In this document: piece by piece, positions 17,401 through 25,155 of the stretch
Numbering within the stretch: the stretch's first letter is position 1
How the letters are laid out: every line of letters starts with the position of its first letter
Source of the DNA: Limimaricola sp. G21655-S1
GTDB taxonomy: Bacteria; Pseudomonadota; Alphaproteobacteria; Rhodobacterales; Rhodobacteraceae
Assembly (NCBI RefSeq): GCF_027213785.1
Contig: NZ_JAPWGO010000001.1
Location: forward strand, 124,001-188,000
DNA length: 64,000 bases
Direction: 5' to 3'
Notes under the pieces: model-generated
Told to the model about the DNA's origin: nothing
What the model saw: only the letters and a program-made list of their open reading frames with translations
The model's database searches: none
Made by a program: the position numbers and the translations under genes

Positions 17401-18104
17401 ACGAGTTCCAGCCCGAGGTGCTGCCCTACATCGTCGTCATCGTCGACGAGATGGCCGATCTGATGATGGTGGCAGGCAAGGAGATCGAAGCCTGCATCCA
17501 GCGCCTCGCGCAGATGGCGCGGGCGTCGGGCATCCACCTGATCATGGCGACGCAGCGGCCTTCGGTCGACGTCATCACCGGCACCATCAAGGCCAACTTC
17601 CCGACCCGGATCTCCTTCTCGGTCACCTCGAAGATCGACAGCCGCACGATCCTCGGCGAACAGGGCGCCGAGCAGCTCCTCGGCATGGGCGACATGCTCT
17701 ACATGGCGGGCGGCTCCAAGATCACCCGCGTGCACGGGCCGTTCTGCTCGGACGAGGAGGTCGAGGAGATCGTGACCTACCTCAAGGGCTTCGGCCCGCC
17801 CGATTACGTGGGCGGCGTGGTCGAGGGCCCGGACGAGGACAAGAGCTCGGACATCGACGCGGTGCTGGGCCTCGCAGGGGGCGGCTCCTCGACCTCCGGC
17901 TCCGACAGCGAAGACGCGCTCTACGACCAGGCGGTGCAGATCGTCGCCAAGGACCGCAAATGCTCGACCTCCTACATCCAGCGCAAGCTGGCGATCGGCT
18001 ACAACAAGGCCGCGAGGCTGGTCGAACAGATGGAGGATCAGGGCGTGGTCTCCTCCGCGAACCATGTCGGCAAGCGCGAAGTGCTGGTGCCCGAGGTCCA
18101 CTGA
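14487..18104 (+). CDS. ftsK: DNA translocase FtsK
   Basis: 1205-residue division-site DNA pump. N-terminal membrane domain with several hydrophobic segments (about 26-48, 78-98, 107-128, 140-190, 200-216). Then a very long Pro/Ala/Glu/Arg-rich linker (about 230-690), which includes an Ala-Pro dipeptide run. The C-terminal motor has an alpha domain with ...[17 protein letters not shown], Walker [15 protein letters not shown] (about 849-862) and Walker [14 protein letters not shown] (about 980-992). The gamma winged helix (about 1142-1200, [19 protein letters not shown]) reads KOPS and activates XerCD. It follows dapC and is closed by a strong terminator. Confidence 0.97.
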   Translation: MAYQTRGREPLFDSNTQAALEKRGKELLGLVLIALGLMVAMMIGSYSPDDPNWMLASDAPVQNWLGRFGASVAQPIVMIVGRGAWMLPLVFLTWGARLTLHRGEDRAMSRLMFAPIVVALAAVFAATLTPPDGWSHNFGLGGLFGDTVLGLLLTVLPFGPGLGVNLLALLLGAGTLAAGAYVTGFTREETQGLWRLILLGLVLAYALGLRLMGRGATVSMRAAEVLRARIGDEIEARREQMRRDAAFAAEEEAAARAVPEPDQTQRVAAVVRAHAAKRMASISAAARPAAPEAEEDETLIEDSAPARRMPPAVTRVMPRQPAPVPPAPPMTEETGWAEDGWSDDEQARADWPENDWSEPAPAAQDVAPARRLPPAPPGTLAAPPRPARTEEPSGGLLSRMPQLLRRTEPRETPPAAPVEPPLTAQAAAERPADDDRIRSRISDAIRARTGQNTMPPFQHGRIEPSLTRGRGPKPLMINKTPRAVAGAGLAAAGAGLAAAGQALAGQALGGARADGAPAPRVEPPLARDTVRPDPFGAMPEPQPVEAGDDVAYDATAGWAEEAAPQDDWTQVPEQALEAEPHQDWDRPAEPLWADEAEEPVEAEDWQEPEAAISAPVAPQRPAEPPLTARREPAAPARTPAPAPAPAAPPLAAHRAEPVATRQAAPQGPAAEIARAAPQPAPVAPPSQPATPQVAYPEYEYPPLDLLMDPAAIERHHLPDAQLEENARQLESVLEDYGVKGEIVSVRPGPVVTMYELEPAPGLKASRVIGLADDIARSMSALSARVSTVPGRSVIGIELPNAKREMVALREILTARDYGDNQMKLPLALGKDIGGEPVIANLAKMPHLLIAGTTGSGKSVAINTMILSLLYKLTPEECRLIMIDPKMLELSVYDGIPHLLSPVVTDPKKAVVALKWVVGEMEERYRKMSKMGVRNIDGYNGRVRDALSKGEMFSRTVQTGFDEETGDPIFETDEFQPEVLPYIVVIVDEMADLMMVAGKEIEACIQRLAQMARASGIHLIMATQRPSVDVITGTIKANFPTRISFSVTSKIDSRTILGEQGAEQLLGMGDMLYMAGGSKITRVHGPFCSDEEVEEIVTYLKGFGPPDYVGGVVEGPDEDKSSDIDAVLGLAGGGSSTSGSDSEDALYDQAVQIVAKDRKCSTSYIQRKLAIGYNKAARLVEQMEDQGVVSSANHVGKREVLVPEVH

Positions 18105-18159
18105 CATCGCCGCGAGCCCTCCGTGAGGGGGCCATGCGCATAGAATTTTCAATGGGTTA

Positions 18160-18192
18160 AGCCCCCTGCCCCGCCGGGCGGGGGGCTTTTTC
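18160..18192 (+). terminator. Rho-independent terminator after ftsK
   Basis: Stem AGCCCCC / GGGGGCT with a GC-rich internal loop, followed by TTTTTC. It lies about 55 bases past the ftsK stop. Confidence 0.85.
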
Positions 18193-18237
18193 TTGGCGTG
18201 GTCATCGGCTGGCGGCGCGCGCGATATCGCCTAGCGG

Positions 18238-18266
18238 CGGACAATCCGGCAGACCGACCCTATATC
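18238..18266 (+). promoter_or_regulatory. Predicted promoter of lolA
   Basis: CGGACA (weak -35), a 17-base spacer and a good -10 TATATC, about 60 bases upstream of the lolA start. Confidence 0.4.
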
Positions 18267-18325
18267 GAGTGCCAAGGCGCCCCTGCTGTCCATTCGGGGC
18301 CACGACATGAAGGACCACGCGAGAC

Positions 18326-18934
18326 ATGACCATGATCCGACGCAGCTTCCTCGCCTCGCTCGCCGCGGCCGCCACGCTGGCGGTCACCACCGGGCCGGCC
18401 TTTGCACGCCAGCTCTCGCTGGGCGAGATCTCGAACTATCTCAACCAGCTCCAGTCGGCGACCGCGGGCTTCACCCAGATCAATGGCGACGGCTCGATCA
18501 AGACCGGTACGATGTATATCAAGCGGCCCGGGCGGATCCGCTTCGAATACGCGGGCGACCGTTCGATGATGATCGCCGGCGGCGGCCAGGTCGCGGTGTT
18601 CGACGCCCGCTCTAACACCGGGCCCGAGCGCTACCCGCTGAACCAGACGCCGCTCAACATCATCCTCGAGCGCAACGTCAATCTCGGCCGGGCGGGCATG
18701 GTGACGGGGCACAGCTCCGACGGCACCAAGACCACGGTAACCGCGCAGGACCCGGCGCATCCCGAGTACGGCTCGATCCAGATGGTGTTCACCGCCGATC
18801 CGGTGGAGCTGCGCCAGTGGATCGTCACCGACAATGCCGGGCAGAAGACCACCGTGGTGCTCAACGACCTGCGGCCGGGTGCGGGCATCTCGGACGCGAA
18901 GTTCAACATCCGCTCCGAGATGTCGAGGTGGTGA
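18326..18934 (+). CDS. lolA: Outer-membrane lipoprotein carrier LolA
   Basis: Periplasmic chaperone that ferries lipoproteins from the LolCDE transporter to the outer membrane. 202 residues with a signal peptide whose start carries an Arg-Arg pair (MTMIRRSFLASLAAAATLAV, cut near AFA-RQL at about residue 29). The mature part has LolA features: AGFTQINGDGSIKTGTMYIK, PGRIRFEYAGD, and a C-terminal VVLNDLRPGAGISDAKFNI. The second ATG two codons later is an alternative start. It is monocistronic, between the ftsK terminator and its own. It continues the envelope theme of this stretch. Confidence 0.95.
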   Translation: MTMIRRSFLASLAAAATLAVTTGPAFARQLSLGEISNYLNQLQSATAGFTQINGDGSIKTGTMYIKRPGRIRFEYAGDRSMMIAGGGQVAVFDARSNTGPERYPLNQTPLNIILERNVNLGRAGMVTGHSSDGTKTTVTAQDPAHPEYGSIQMVFTADPVELRQWIVTDNAGQKTTVVLNDLRPGAGISDAKFNIRSEMSRW

Positions 18935-18957
18935 CGAGCCACGCCTGAACCCTCTCG

Positions 18958-18989
18958 GGGCCGCCGGTCATCCGACCGGCGGCCCTTTT
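18958..18989 (+). terminator. Rho-independent terminator after lolA
   Basis: Perfect 12-bp stem GGGCCGCCGGTC / GACCGGCGGCCC with loop ATCC and TTTTC. It sits between lolA and the convergent cupin gene and could serve both strands, though the T tract is on the plus side. Confidence 0.85.
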
Positions 18990-18997
18990 CGTCGTGG

Positions 18998-19486
18998 TCA
19001 GTTGGTCTGGCCGCGCGGATCGTCGGCGGGATCGAGGTAGGTCACCGCGAACGGCCCCTCGCCATTGATCTGAATCACGGTCTCGCCCTCGGCCATCGCC
19101 CGGTGCGGGTGGTCGGGGGGGATCATGATGAAGCCGCCAGCCGCGACCGGCTGCGGCTCGGCCGTGGCGGGGTCCTCGCCATGGGCGAAGAGCAGGGTGC
19201 CGGAGATCACCGTCACGTGCTCCGCGGTGGGGTGGGTGTGTGGCGGTACCGCGAAGCCGTCTGGAAAGCGTAACCGCACCACGAAGGGGCCGGCCTCCAT
19301 CGGGTTGCCGCTCAGCACTGCGAGTTCGGCACCCTCGGGCAGGGTGGGCGGCCCGGCGCCCCATTCAAGCATATCCGGCGCCATCGATTTCGCCATGTCG
19401 TCCATGCCGAAGGCCATGGAGCCAGTCAGGGCGAGGACAAGGGCAATGCCCCCGCCGCGCCACGGGTGATCTGGGAATCGAAACAT
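18998..19486 (-). CDS. Secreted cupin-domain protein
   Basis: 162 residues. An N-terminal hydrophobic signal (HPWRGGGIALVLALTGSMAF, cleaved near residue 28-30) sends it to the periplasm. The rest is a single cupin barrel: VVRLRFPDGFAVPPHTHP (metal His pair), AEHVTVISGTL with Glu, and the second motif GGFIMIPPDHPHRAM. The metal ligands of motif 1 (HTH plus E) and motif 2 (H) are present. The ATG here is chosen because it starts the signal peptide and has GGGAG nine bases upstream, and upstream open codons lack homology. Small periplasmic cupins of this kind are of unknown function. It is convergent with lolA. Confidence 0.85.
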   Translation of the reverse strand: MFRFPDHPWRGGGIALVLALTGSMAFGMDDMAKSMAPDMLEWGAGPPTLPEGAELAVLSGNPMEAGPFVVRLRFPDGFAVPPHTHPTAEHVTVISGTLLFAHGEDPATAEPQPVAAGGFIMIPPDHPHRAMAEGETVIQINGEGPFAVTYLDPADDPRGQTN

Positions 19487-19591
19487 GTCGAGTATCTCCC
19501 ATGATCGGGCCGCAACTCGGCCCGTGCCGCAAGGTAGGCTTCGCGGCCCGAGTCGCACAGCTCCCCGAAGGGACTGCATCGGCCTGCCGCA

Positions 19592-19619
19592 CAAGGAAAG
19601 GGCGGCCCTAAGGCCGCCC
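19592..19619 (-). terminator. Probable terminator of the transglycosylase gene
   Basis: On the minus strand, stem GGGCGGCC / GGCCGCCC with loop TTAG, followed by TTTCCTT, 12 bases past the stop codon. The T tract is short. Confidence 0.6.
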
Positions 19620-19630
19620 GCATCCGTGGT

Positions 19631-20215
19631 TCAGCGCTTGCCGCAGGCGCGCAGCTGGCTGTCGTAGAGCAGCGTGCGCCGCGCGAGCGCGTCGGAGACG
19701 TTGATCAGCCAACCCTTGGACTTCCAGGTGCCGCGCCGGTAGCCCGCGCGGCCGTCGTGATAGGCGAGGTACTGGTTGCGCGTGTCGTAGAGCGGAATGC
19801 CCAGCTCGCGCTGGGTGCCGTTCATGTACCAGCCCATGAAGTTGGTGGCATGGCGGATGTCGTCGCGCTTGTGGCGCCAGCCGCCTTCCTGCTCCATGTA
19901 TTCCTCCCAGGTGCCGTCCAGGGCCTGGCTGTAGCCATAGGCCGAGGATTGACGGCCCACCGGGATCACGCCGAGCTTCCACTGGAACGGGGTGCGCGCG
20001 TTGCCGACGAATTTGCTCTCCTGGTAGATGATCGCCATCTGGACCGGGACCGGCACGCCCCATTTGCGCTCGGTCGCCTTGAAGGCGCGAAGATAGTCGG
20101 GATGCTGGCGCACGATGCTGCAGGCGTCGTCCAGCTCGCGCGGGGCGGCGAAGTCGCGCGGCCCGCATCCGGCCAGGACGGCCAACAGAATCATGGCGCG
20201 AAAGAGTCTGCTCAT
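19631..20215 (-). CDS. Lytic transglycosylase SLT-domain lipoprotein
   Basis: 194-residue lipoprotein. Signal peptide ends in the lipobox LAGC (MSRLFRAMILLAVLAGCG), so the Cys at residue 17 is the lipidated start of the mature protein. The mature part is a compact SLT-like lysozyme fold with the catalytic Glu in AIIYQESKF and the SAYGYSQAL segment that follows it in soluble lytic transglycosylases. The product would cut peptidoglycan glycan strands from the periplasmic face of a membrane. It is a single gene with its own terminator, about 75 bases from the AEC permease gene on the same strand. Confidence 0.88.
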   Translation of the reverse strand: MSRLFRAMILLAVLAGCGPRDFAAPRELDDACSIVRQHPDYLRAFKATERKWGVPVPVQMAIIYQESKFVGNARTPFQWKLGVIPVGRQSSAYGYSQALDGTWEEYMEQEGGWRHKRDDIRHATNFMGWYMNGTQRELGIPLYDTRNQYLAYHDGRAGYRRGTWKSKGWLINVSDALARRTLLYDSQLRACGKR

Positions 20216-20288
20216 CTGCCCCTCGCAAGTGCTCGTTTTTTTGCGAGCCTAGCCGAAGCCGAGCCGCCGTGGAACAGGGCAGGGTAGA

Positions 20289-21173
20289 TCAAGCGATCAC
20301 GATTGCCAGTATGAGCGGCAAAGCGATCACCGACAGCAACGTGGATGTGACCACCAGACCCGCCACGGCCTGCGCGTCGGAGCCATATTTCTCGGCCAGC
20401 AGGTAGGAGGTCACCGCCACCGGGGTCGAAATCTGCAATACCAGTACCGCGAAGGCCACCGGCGGCAGGCCGAACCACAGCCCCAGCCCCACCGCCACGC
20501 CGGCGCAGAGCGCGATCTTGGTAGCCGAGAGTCCGGTCGAAAGCGCCAGCGTGCCGGGCCTGAGGCGCGCCACCGCGACGCCCAGCGTGATCAGCATCAA
20601 TGGAATCGCCATCTGGCCCACCAGCTCCAGCGTGTTGGTGACCACCTGCGGCGTCTGCCAGCCGCGCCACAGGAACAGCGCACCCAGCACCGTGCCCCAG
20701 ACCAGCGGTTCGCGCAGCACCCGGCCCAGCGATCCGCGCCCCGCCACCAGCCAGATGCCGAAGGTGAAGGAGCCGATCGCCATCACCGCGAAGACCACGA
20801 CCGCGTAGCCCAGCCCCTCCTGTCCGAAGGCGAAGAGCGCCAGCGGCAGGCCGAGATTGCCGGTATTGCCGAAGATCAGCGGCGCGAGATAGGTCGGCAT
20901 GTCGAGCCGCATCACCGCCAGGAGCGCCGCGAGGAGCGCCGCCAGCACCGCGTAGCTGAGCGCGGCGGCGAGCGAGAGGGTGGCCAGCGCCGAGGGGTCG
21001 ATCTCGGTCTGCATCAGCGCCACGAAGATCAGGCAGGGCACTGAGATGGTCATCGCCATGCGGCTGACGAAGGGCACGTCATAGGCGAGGCCGAGTCGCA
21101 CCCAGACGAAGCCGATCGTGGCGAGGGCGAAGACCGGCGCGGTGATCTCCAGCACTGTCAGAACAAGGTTCAC
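20289..21173 (-). CDS. AEC-family permease
   Basis: 294-residue integral membrane protein with about ten hydrophobic segments in two five-helix halves, each half ending in the Pro/Gly/Asn-rich signatures of the auxin efflux carrier family (NTGNLGLPLALFAFG and TPVAVTSYLLAEKYG). The family is a secondary carrier for organic anions such as malonate or auxin-like acids. The substrate here is not known. The start was taken as GTG (codon for MNLVLTVLEI) because GGGGAG lies about ten bases upstream and the preceding open codons are hydrophilic and non-homologous. Single gene between the SLT lipoprotein and divergent hspQ. Confidence 0.87.
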   Translation of the reverse strand: MNLVLTVLEITAPVFALATIGFVWVRLGLAYDVPFVSRMAMTISVPCLIFVALMQTEIDPSALATLSLAAALSYAVLAALLAALLAVMRLDMPTYLAPLIFGNTGNLGLPLALFAFGQEGLGYAVVVFAVMAIGSFTFGIWLVAGRGSLGRVLREPLVWGTVLGALFLWRGWQTPQVVTNTLELVGQMAIPLMLITLGVAVARLRPGTLALSTGLSATKIALCAGVAVGLGLWFGLPPVAFAVLVLQISTPVAVTSYLLAEKYGSDAQAVAGLVVTSTLLSVIALPLILAIVIA

Positions 21174-21256
21174 GGACTGTTTCTCCCCCACTTGACCGCC
21201 CCGCATGGACCTGTGAGGGGCTTTGCGGGTATTACTGGTGGAAAGGACGGTCTGCC

Positions 21257-21583
21257 ATGCTGAAGTCGCGCGCGAAATATTCACTGGGTCAGGTGGTCCG
21301 CCATCGCAAGCACCCGTTCCGGGGCGTGATCTTCGATGTCGACGCGATCTTCTCGAACACCGAGGAATGGTACCAGTCGATCCCCGAGGACAGCCGCCCG
21401 GCCAAGCAGCAGCCCTATTATCACCTGCTCGCAGAGAACGCGCAGAGCTACTACGTGGCCTATGTGAGCGAGCAGAACCTCGTCGCCGACTATTCCGGCG
21501 AGCCGGTCGATCACCCCGATCTGGACGATCTCTTCGGCCCCTTCGAGGACGGGCATTATCCCCTGCAGGTGGATCTCAACTAG
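21257..21583 (+). CDS. hspQ: HspQ/YccV-like DNA-binding heat-shock protein
   Basis: 108-residue cytoplasmic protein of the HspQ/hemimethylated-DNA-binding family. It has the beta-rich SLGQVVRHRKHPFRGVIFDVD start and KQQPYYHLLAENAQSYYVAYVSEQNL. In Escherichia coli HspQ is an adaptor/specificity enhancer of Lon protease and affects DnaA stability. Start ATG with GAAAGGA upstream. It is single, divergent from the AEC permease, about 70 bases before the fRMsr gene. This segment also contains a Lon-N-domain gene elsewhere (9.6 kb), but no lon gene is in view. Confidence 0.93.
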   Translation: MLKSRAKYSLGQVVRHRKHPFRGVIFDVDAIFSNTEEWYQSIPEDSRPAKQQPYYHLLAENAQSYYVAYVSEQNLVADYSGEPVDHPDLDDLFGPFEDGHYPLQVDLN

Positions 21584-21656
21584 GGCGCGCCGTCAAAGGG
21601 TTGCGCGGGCCGCGCCGCTCGTTACACCTGTTGGATCGCCTCAGCGGGAGCCCCTC

Positions 21657-22139
21657 ATGACGACGACCACATTGCCTTTCGACGAGTTGCGCGCGCGTAT
21701 CCTCGCCTTGACCGAGGGGGAAACCGACGAGATCGCGCTGATGGCGACCATCGCCTGCGAGTTGCACCATGCCGATGACCGCTTCGACTGGACCGGTTTC
21801 TACCGGGTGACGGCGCCGGGCCTTCTCAAGATCGGGCCCTATCAAGGCGGCCATGGCTGCCTGACCATTCCCTTCGACCGCGGCGTCTGCGGCGCCGCCG
21901 CGCGCAGCGGGAAGACCCAGCTCGTGCCGGATGTCGAGGCGTTCCCGGGCCATATCGCCTGCGCGGCCTCGACCCGCTCGGAACTGGTGATTCCCCTGCG
22001 CGATTCGCAGGGCGAGGTCTTTGCGGTGCTCGACATCGACAGCGACCAACCGGATGCCTTCGACGCAGAGGATGCCGAACGCTTGGAAGCGCTCATGAAA
22101 ACCGTGTTCTTTGGACATCAGCGCGCCGCGCGCGGTTGA
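21657..22139 (+). CDS. msrC: Free methionine-(R)-sulfoxide reductase (GAF domain)
   Basis: 160-residue GAF-domain enzyme that reduces free Met-(R)-sulfoxide. The three Cys used in the reaction are all in place: HGCLTI (C68), GVCGAAA (C78) and HIACAAS (C102), together with the conserved FPGHIAC and SELVIPL. Length and motifs match the fRMsr family, and the group is cytosolic. It belongs with other oxidative-stress genes scattered in this stretch (1-Cys peroxiredoxin, CnoX). The start ATG is preceded by GCGGGAG. It ends near the XRE-cupin gene, which begins about 70 bases later. Confidence 0.92.
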   Translation: MTTTTLPFDELRARILALTEGETDEIALMATIACELHHADDRFDWTGFYRVTAPGLLKIGPYQGGHGCLTIPFDRGVCGAAARSGKTQLVPDVEAFPGHIACAASTRSELVIPLRDSQGEVFAVLDIDSDQPDAFDAEDAERLEALMKTVFFGHQRAARG

Positions 22140-22207
22140 ATCGTGTTGCGGTGTGCCTCGCCTTGGTAGAGAAGGCGCCGTGCCCTGTACTAAAGGCCAG
22201 GTGGTTG

Positions 22208-22786
22208 ATGAGTGACGCTTCGCCAGAGCGCGGCAGTTTGGGGCGAGACCTGCGACGCTTGCGAAAGTCGCGCGGGTTGAGGATCGCGGATCTCGCGGCT
22301 CTCACCAACCGCTCCACCGGCTGGATCAGCCAGGTGGAGCGGGATCGCTCCCAGCCCGGTTACGCGGATCTGGTCGCCATCGCGCAGGCGTTCGATCTGC
22401 CGTTGTCGCAGCTGTTTCTCCGCGATGCGGAGCCGATCCCCGAAGCGGGCAACGTATTGCGCGCCGATCAACGCCGCCCGCTGCCGGCCGACAATACCGG
22501 GGCGGTCGATGACCTGCTCGCCCCGCTCGTCCATGGAATCCAGTTCTACCGCAGCACGCTCGAGGCGCATTCCGCTTCGGATCAGCCGAGCCGAAGGGGC
22601 GGGGTCGAGATGGGCTATGTGCTAGAGGGCCGGTTCGAGATCCGGATCGGCGGGCGGCATCACGCGCTTGGCCCCGGCGACAGCTTCTGGGCCCGGGGCG
22701 AGGAGATATCCTGGCTCAATCCCCACGACACCCCTTGCACGGTGGTCTGGCTGCTGGCACCGCTGCGGGATGACCCGGACGCCTGA
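22208..22786 (+). CDS. XRE-family regulator with C-terminal cupin
   Basis: 192-residue transcription factor. N-terminal Cro/C1-type helix-turn-helix (about 11-68: LGRDLRRLRKSRGLRIADLAALTNRSTGWISQVE in pieces) and a C-terminal cupin sensor domain (about 115-188, with VLEGRFEIRIGGRHHALGPG). Such proteins often sense small molecules and control one or two operons, frequently amino-acid or polyamine metabolism. The target here is unknown. An AGGTGG-like site is upstream of the ATG. An upstream in-frame TTG exists but is not favoured. The 3' end overlaps the RluA-type gene by 17 bases. Confidence 0.88.
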   Translation: MSDASPERGSLGRDLRRLRKSRGLRIADLAALTNRSTGWISQVERDRSQPGYADLVAIAQAFDLPLSQLFLRDAEPIPEAGNVLRADQRRPLPADNTGAVDDLLAPLVHGIQFYRSTLEAHSASDQPSRRGGVEMGYVLEGRFEIRIGGRHHALGPGDSFWARGEEISWLNPHDTPCTVVWLLAPLRDDPDA

Positions 22787-23453
22787 CACCCCGCCCGAAC
22801 CTGATATCGGCAGCGCCTACGATCCGCCGATGGAGCCGCTCGTCGTGATTCACGAGGATCACGAGGTGCTGATCGTCGACAAGCCCGCCGGGCTGCTCTC
22901 GGTCCCCGGCAAGGGCGAACACCTCGCCGACTGCCTGCTGGCCCGGGTGCAGGAAGCTTACCCGATGGCGCTTCTGGTGCACCGGCTCGACCGCGACACC
23001 TCGGGCGTCATGGTCTTCGCGCTGACGCCGCACGCCCAGCGCCATCTCGGTCTGCAATTCGAAAAGCGGCAGGCGAAGAAGACTTATGTCGCGCGGGTAC
23101 GGGGACGGCTGGAGCCCGCGACCGGCACCGTCGACCTGCCGCTGATCGTCGACTGGCCGAATCGGCCACGGCAGATGGTCGATCACGAGAACGGGCGACA
23201 GGCGGTCACCGACTGGCGGGTGCTGCGCGCCGATGCGGGCGAAAGCCGGGTGCGGCTGATGCCGAAGACCGGGCGCAGCCACCAGCTGCGCGTGCACATG
23301 CAGGCGCTCGGTCACCCGATCCTCGGCGACCCATTCTATGCCGAGGGCGAGGCGCGCGATCATCCGCGGCTGATGCTGCATTCCGAAACGCTGCAGTTCC
23401 GTCACCCCGATGGCGGCAAGGGCGTTCGCTATAGCGCCAAGGCGCCGTTCTAG
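22770..23453 (+). CDS. rluA: RluA-family pseudouridine synthase
   Basis: 227-residue RluA-type pseudouridine synthase. The catalytic Asp is in HRLDRDTSG (D74). The domain continues with KKTYVARVRGRL and KTGRSHQLRVHMQALGHPILGD. Its small size and lack of an S4 domain fit RluA, which modifies 23S rRNA U746 and tRNA U32, rather than RluC/RluD. Target assignment is by family size. The ATG chosen lies inside the end of the regulator gene (17-base overlap); a later ATG at 22830 (MEPLVVIHED) is an alternative start. Convergent with the esterase gene, sharing four bases at the stops. Confidence 0.88.
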   Translation: MTRTPDTPPEPDIGSAYDPPMEPLVVIHEDHEVLIVDKPAGLLSVPGKGEHLADCLLARVQEAYPMALLVHRLDRDTSGVMVFALTPHAQRHLGLQFEKRQAKKTYVARVRGRLEPATGTVDLPLIVDWPNRPRQMVDHENGRQAVTDWRVLRADAGESRVRLMPKTGRSHQLRVHMQALGHPILGDPFYAEGEARDHPRLMLHSETLQFRHPDGGKGVRYSAKAPF

Positions 23454-24043
23454 CCGAGGAAATCCCTCAAGGCGTCGATCTCGGCGGGCCGGACCTCGTG
23501 GCCGCCGGGATGCCAGACTTGGGTGATGTCGGCCCCCTGCGCCTGCAGATAGGAGATGAGGGTCCGTGTCATCGGCGCCGGGCAGATCGGATCACGTTCG
23601 CCGGCGGAAATGAATACGCGGCGACCGAAGAGCCCGGCCTGCGGCGCCGGGCTCCACGGGATCAACGGGTGCAGCAGCGCCAGATCGGTGAAGAGATCGG
23701 GCCGCTCCAGCGTCACGGCGGCAAGGATGTTCGCGCCGTTGGAATAGCCGAGGCCTAGAACCCGCGTGGCGCCGGTCCGGGCGATCTCGGCCGCGACGAA
23801 TTCCGCCATCTCGTCGCGGCGCATGGCCAGATCCTCCATGTCGTAGACGCCCTCGGCACGGCGCCGGAAATAGCGCAGCGCGCCGCCCTCGCTCACCGTG
23901 CCGCGCGGCGAGACGACATGCGCCCCGGGCAGCAGCTCGGTGCCGAAGCTGTGGAACTGCTGTTCGTCGCCGCCCGTGCCGTGAAAGGTCAGGAGAAGGG
24001 GCGCGCTAGGGCGCCCCTCATGGCGCGCGGCATGGAGCGTCAC
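23450..24043 (-). CDS. Phospholipase/carboxylesterase-type alpha/beta hydrolase (MhqD-like)
   Basis: 197-residue alpha/beta hydrolase. HGTGGDEQQF marks the oxyanion region (20-30), the nucleophile is Ser in GLGYSNGAN (S101), with Asp in GERDPICP and His in GGHEVRP completing the triad. The start is GTG overlapping the stop of the VOC dioxygenase by four bases (GTGA), so it is translationally coupled. In Bacillus the same pairing (MhqO dioxygenase, MhqD hydrolase) is controlled by a quinone-sensing repressor and detoxifies hydroquinones. The pair here may do likewise, but the substrate is inferred from gene order only. Confidence 0.85.
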   Translation of the reverse strand: MTLHAARHEGRPSAPLLLTFHGTGGDEQQFHSFGTELLPGAHVVSPRGTVSEGGALRYFRRRAEGVYDMEDLAMRRDEMAEFVAAEIARTGATRVLGLGYSNGANILAAVTLERPDLFTDLALLHPLIPWSPAPQAGLFGRRVFISAGERDPICPAPMTRTLISYLQAQGADITQVWHPGGHEVRPAEIDALRDFLG

Positions 24044-24978
24044 GCGCCATCTCCCAGCGGCTCGAGCCGGCGCTCGAGTTCGGCGCGCAGATGCTCGTGC
24101 TGCTTGGGCAGCTTCAGCGCCTCGCCCAGATGCGCGCGATCCTCGTCGCGGTCGAAGCCGGGCTCGTTGGTCGCCACTTCGAACAGCACGCCGCCCGGGC
24201 TGCGGAAATAGATCGCGAAGAAGTAGTCGCGGTCGATCTGCGGCGTGGTGGGCCAGCCGGCCTCGGCCAACCTCTCGGCGACCTCGGCCTGCGCGGCGCG
24301 GTTTTCGACGGCAAAGGCGATGTGGTGCACCGAACCCGCGCCGGCCCGTGCGCGCGGCGCCGCCGGATCGACCCGGATGTCGATGCGGCTCGCCGGGTTG
24401 CCACCCGCGATCTCGTAGCGTGTCACCGCCCCGTCGCTGGCCGCTTCGCGGTATCCCATGAATTCCAGAAGCTCGACCGTCGCCGCCTTGTCGCGCAGCA
24501 GCATTTCGACCGAGTGAAAGCCGCGGATCGGGATCCCTTCCGACACACCCCCGCCGGTCCACGGGGCGCGCCCGTCTGCCGGTGCCTCGACCAGCGCCAG
24601 CCTTTCGCCATCGGGGCCGTCGAACAGGAGGCGGGGGGCACCGAAACTGCTGTCGCGAAGGATGTTCTCGACATGGCGCTCGCGCAGCCGAGTCTCCCAC
24701 GCCTCGGCGCTGCCTTGCGGAATGGCGAAACCGGTCAGCGCCACCTCGCCCGCGCCCCTGCGCCCGCGCGCAGCCTGAGGGAAGGGGAAATAGGTCATCA
24801 CCGTGCCCGGCGTGCCGATCTCGTCGGCATAATAGAGGTGATAGACGTCGGGCGCGTCGAAATTCACCGTCTTCTTCACCCGGCGCAGGCCGAGCGTGTC
24901 GGTGAAGAAGGCGTTGTTGGCCCGGGCCCCGGACGCCATCGAGGTGACGTGGTGCAGGCCCCTGATCTGATCCAGCAT
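24040..24978 (-). CDS. VOC-family ring-cleaving dioxygenase (MhqO-like)
   Basis: 312-residue protein with two vicinal-oxygen-chelate modules. Metal-ligand candidates are visible: GLHHVT at the N-terminus, RGFHSVEM in the middle, SVHHIAFA at the start of the second module and VLFEVATNEPG with the Glu near residue 270. Such proteins are annotated as ring-cleaving or hydroquinone-specific dioxygenases and use Fe(II)/Mn(II). Coupled to the MhqD-like hydrolase downstream. No MarR-type regulator is next to it. A pair of 17-base direct repeats lies about 110 bases upstream. Confidence 0.85.
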   Translation of the reverse strand: MLDQIRGLHHVTSMASGARANNAFFTDTLGLRRVKKTVNFDAPDVYHLYYADEIGTPGTVMTYFPFPQAARGRRGAGEVALTGFAIPQGSAEAWETRLRERHVENILRDSSFGAPRLLFDGPDGERLALVEAPADGRAPWTGGGVSEGIPIRGFHSVEMLLRDKAATVELLEFMGYREAASDGAVTRYEIAGGNPASRIDIRVDPAAPRARAGAGSVHHIAFAVENRAAQAEVAERLAEAGWPTTPQIDRDYFFAIYFRSPGGVLFEVATNEPGFDRDEDRAHLGEALKLPKQHEHLRAELERRLEPLGDGA

Positions 24979-25086
24979 GGCATTGGCTCCCCTGTGCTCG
25001 GCTCAGAGATAAGCTAGCACGGTCGCGCCGAAATCCCCGGTCCGGGCGCGGGATCGGTGCATGGGCGCACAGGTCGCACATGCTTA

Positions 25087-25120
25087 GCCGGAACCGAGGC
25101 CTTGCCGGAACCGCGGCCTA
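25087..25120 (-). repeat. Tandem 17-bp direct repeat upstream of the MhqO-like gene
   Basis: Two consecutive copies (25087-25103 and 25104-25120) of GCCGGAACCG-x-GGCCT-x differ at two positions. They lie about 110 bases upstream of the dioxygenase start and just past the aldehyde dehydrogenase stop. They could be operator half-sites or a remnant hairpin. No regulator is identified. Confidence 0.6.
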
Positions 25121-25155
25121 GACGGGCGCGCCCCGACAGGGACGCGCTGCGATGC

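Noticed and set aside
22136-22207. Upstream TTG start of the XRE-cupin regulator
   Set aside because: The extra 24 codons overlap the previous stop, have no regulator homology and no good ribosome site.
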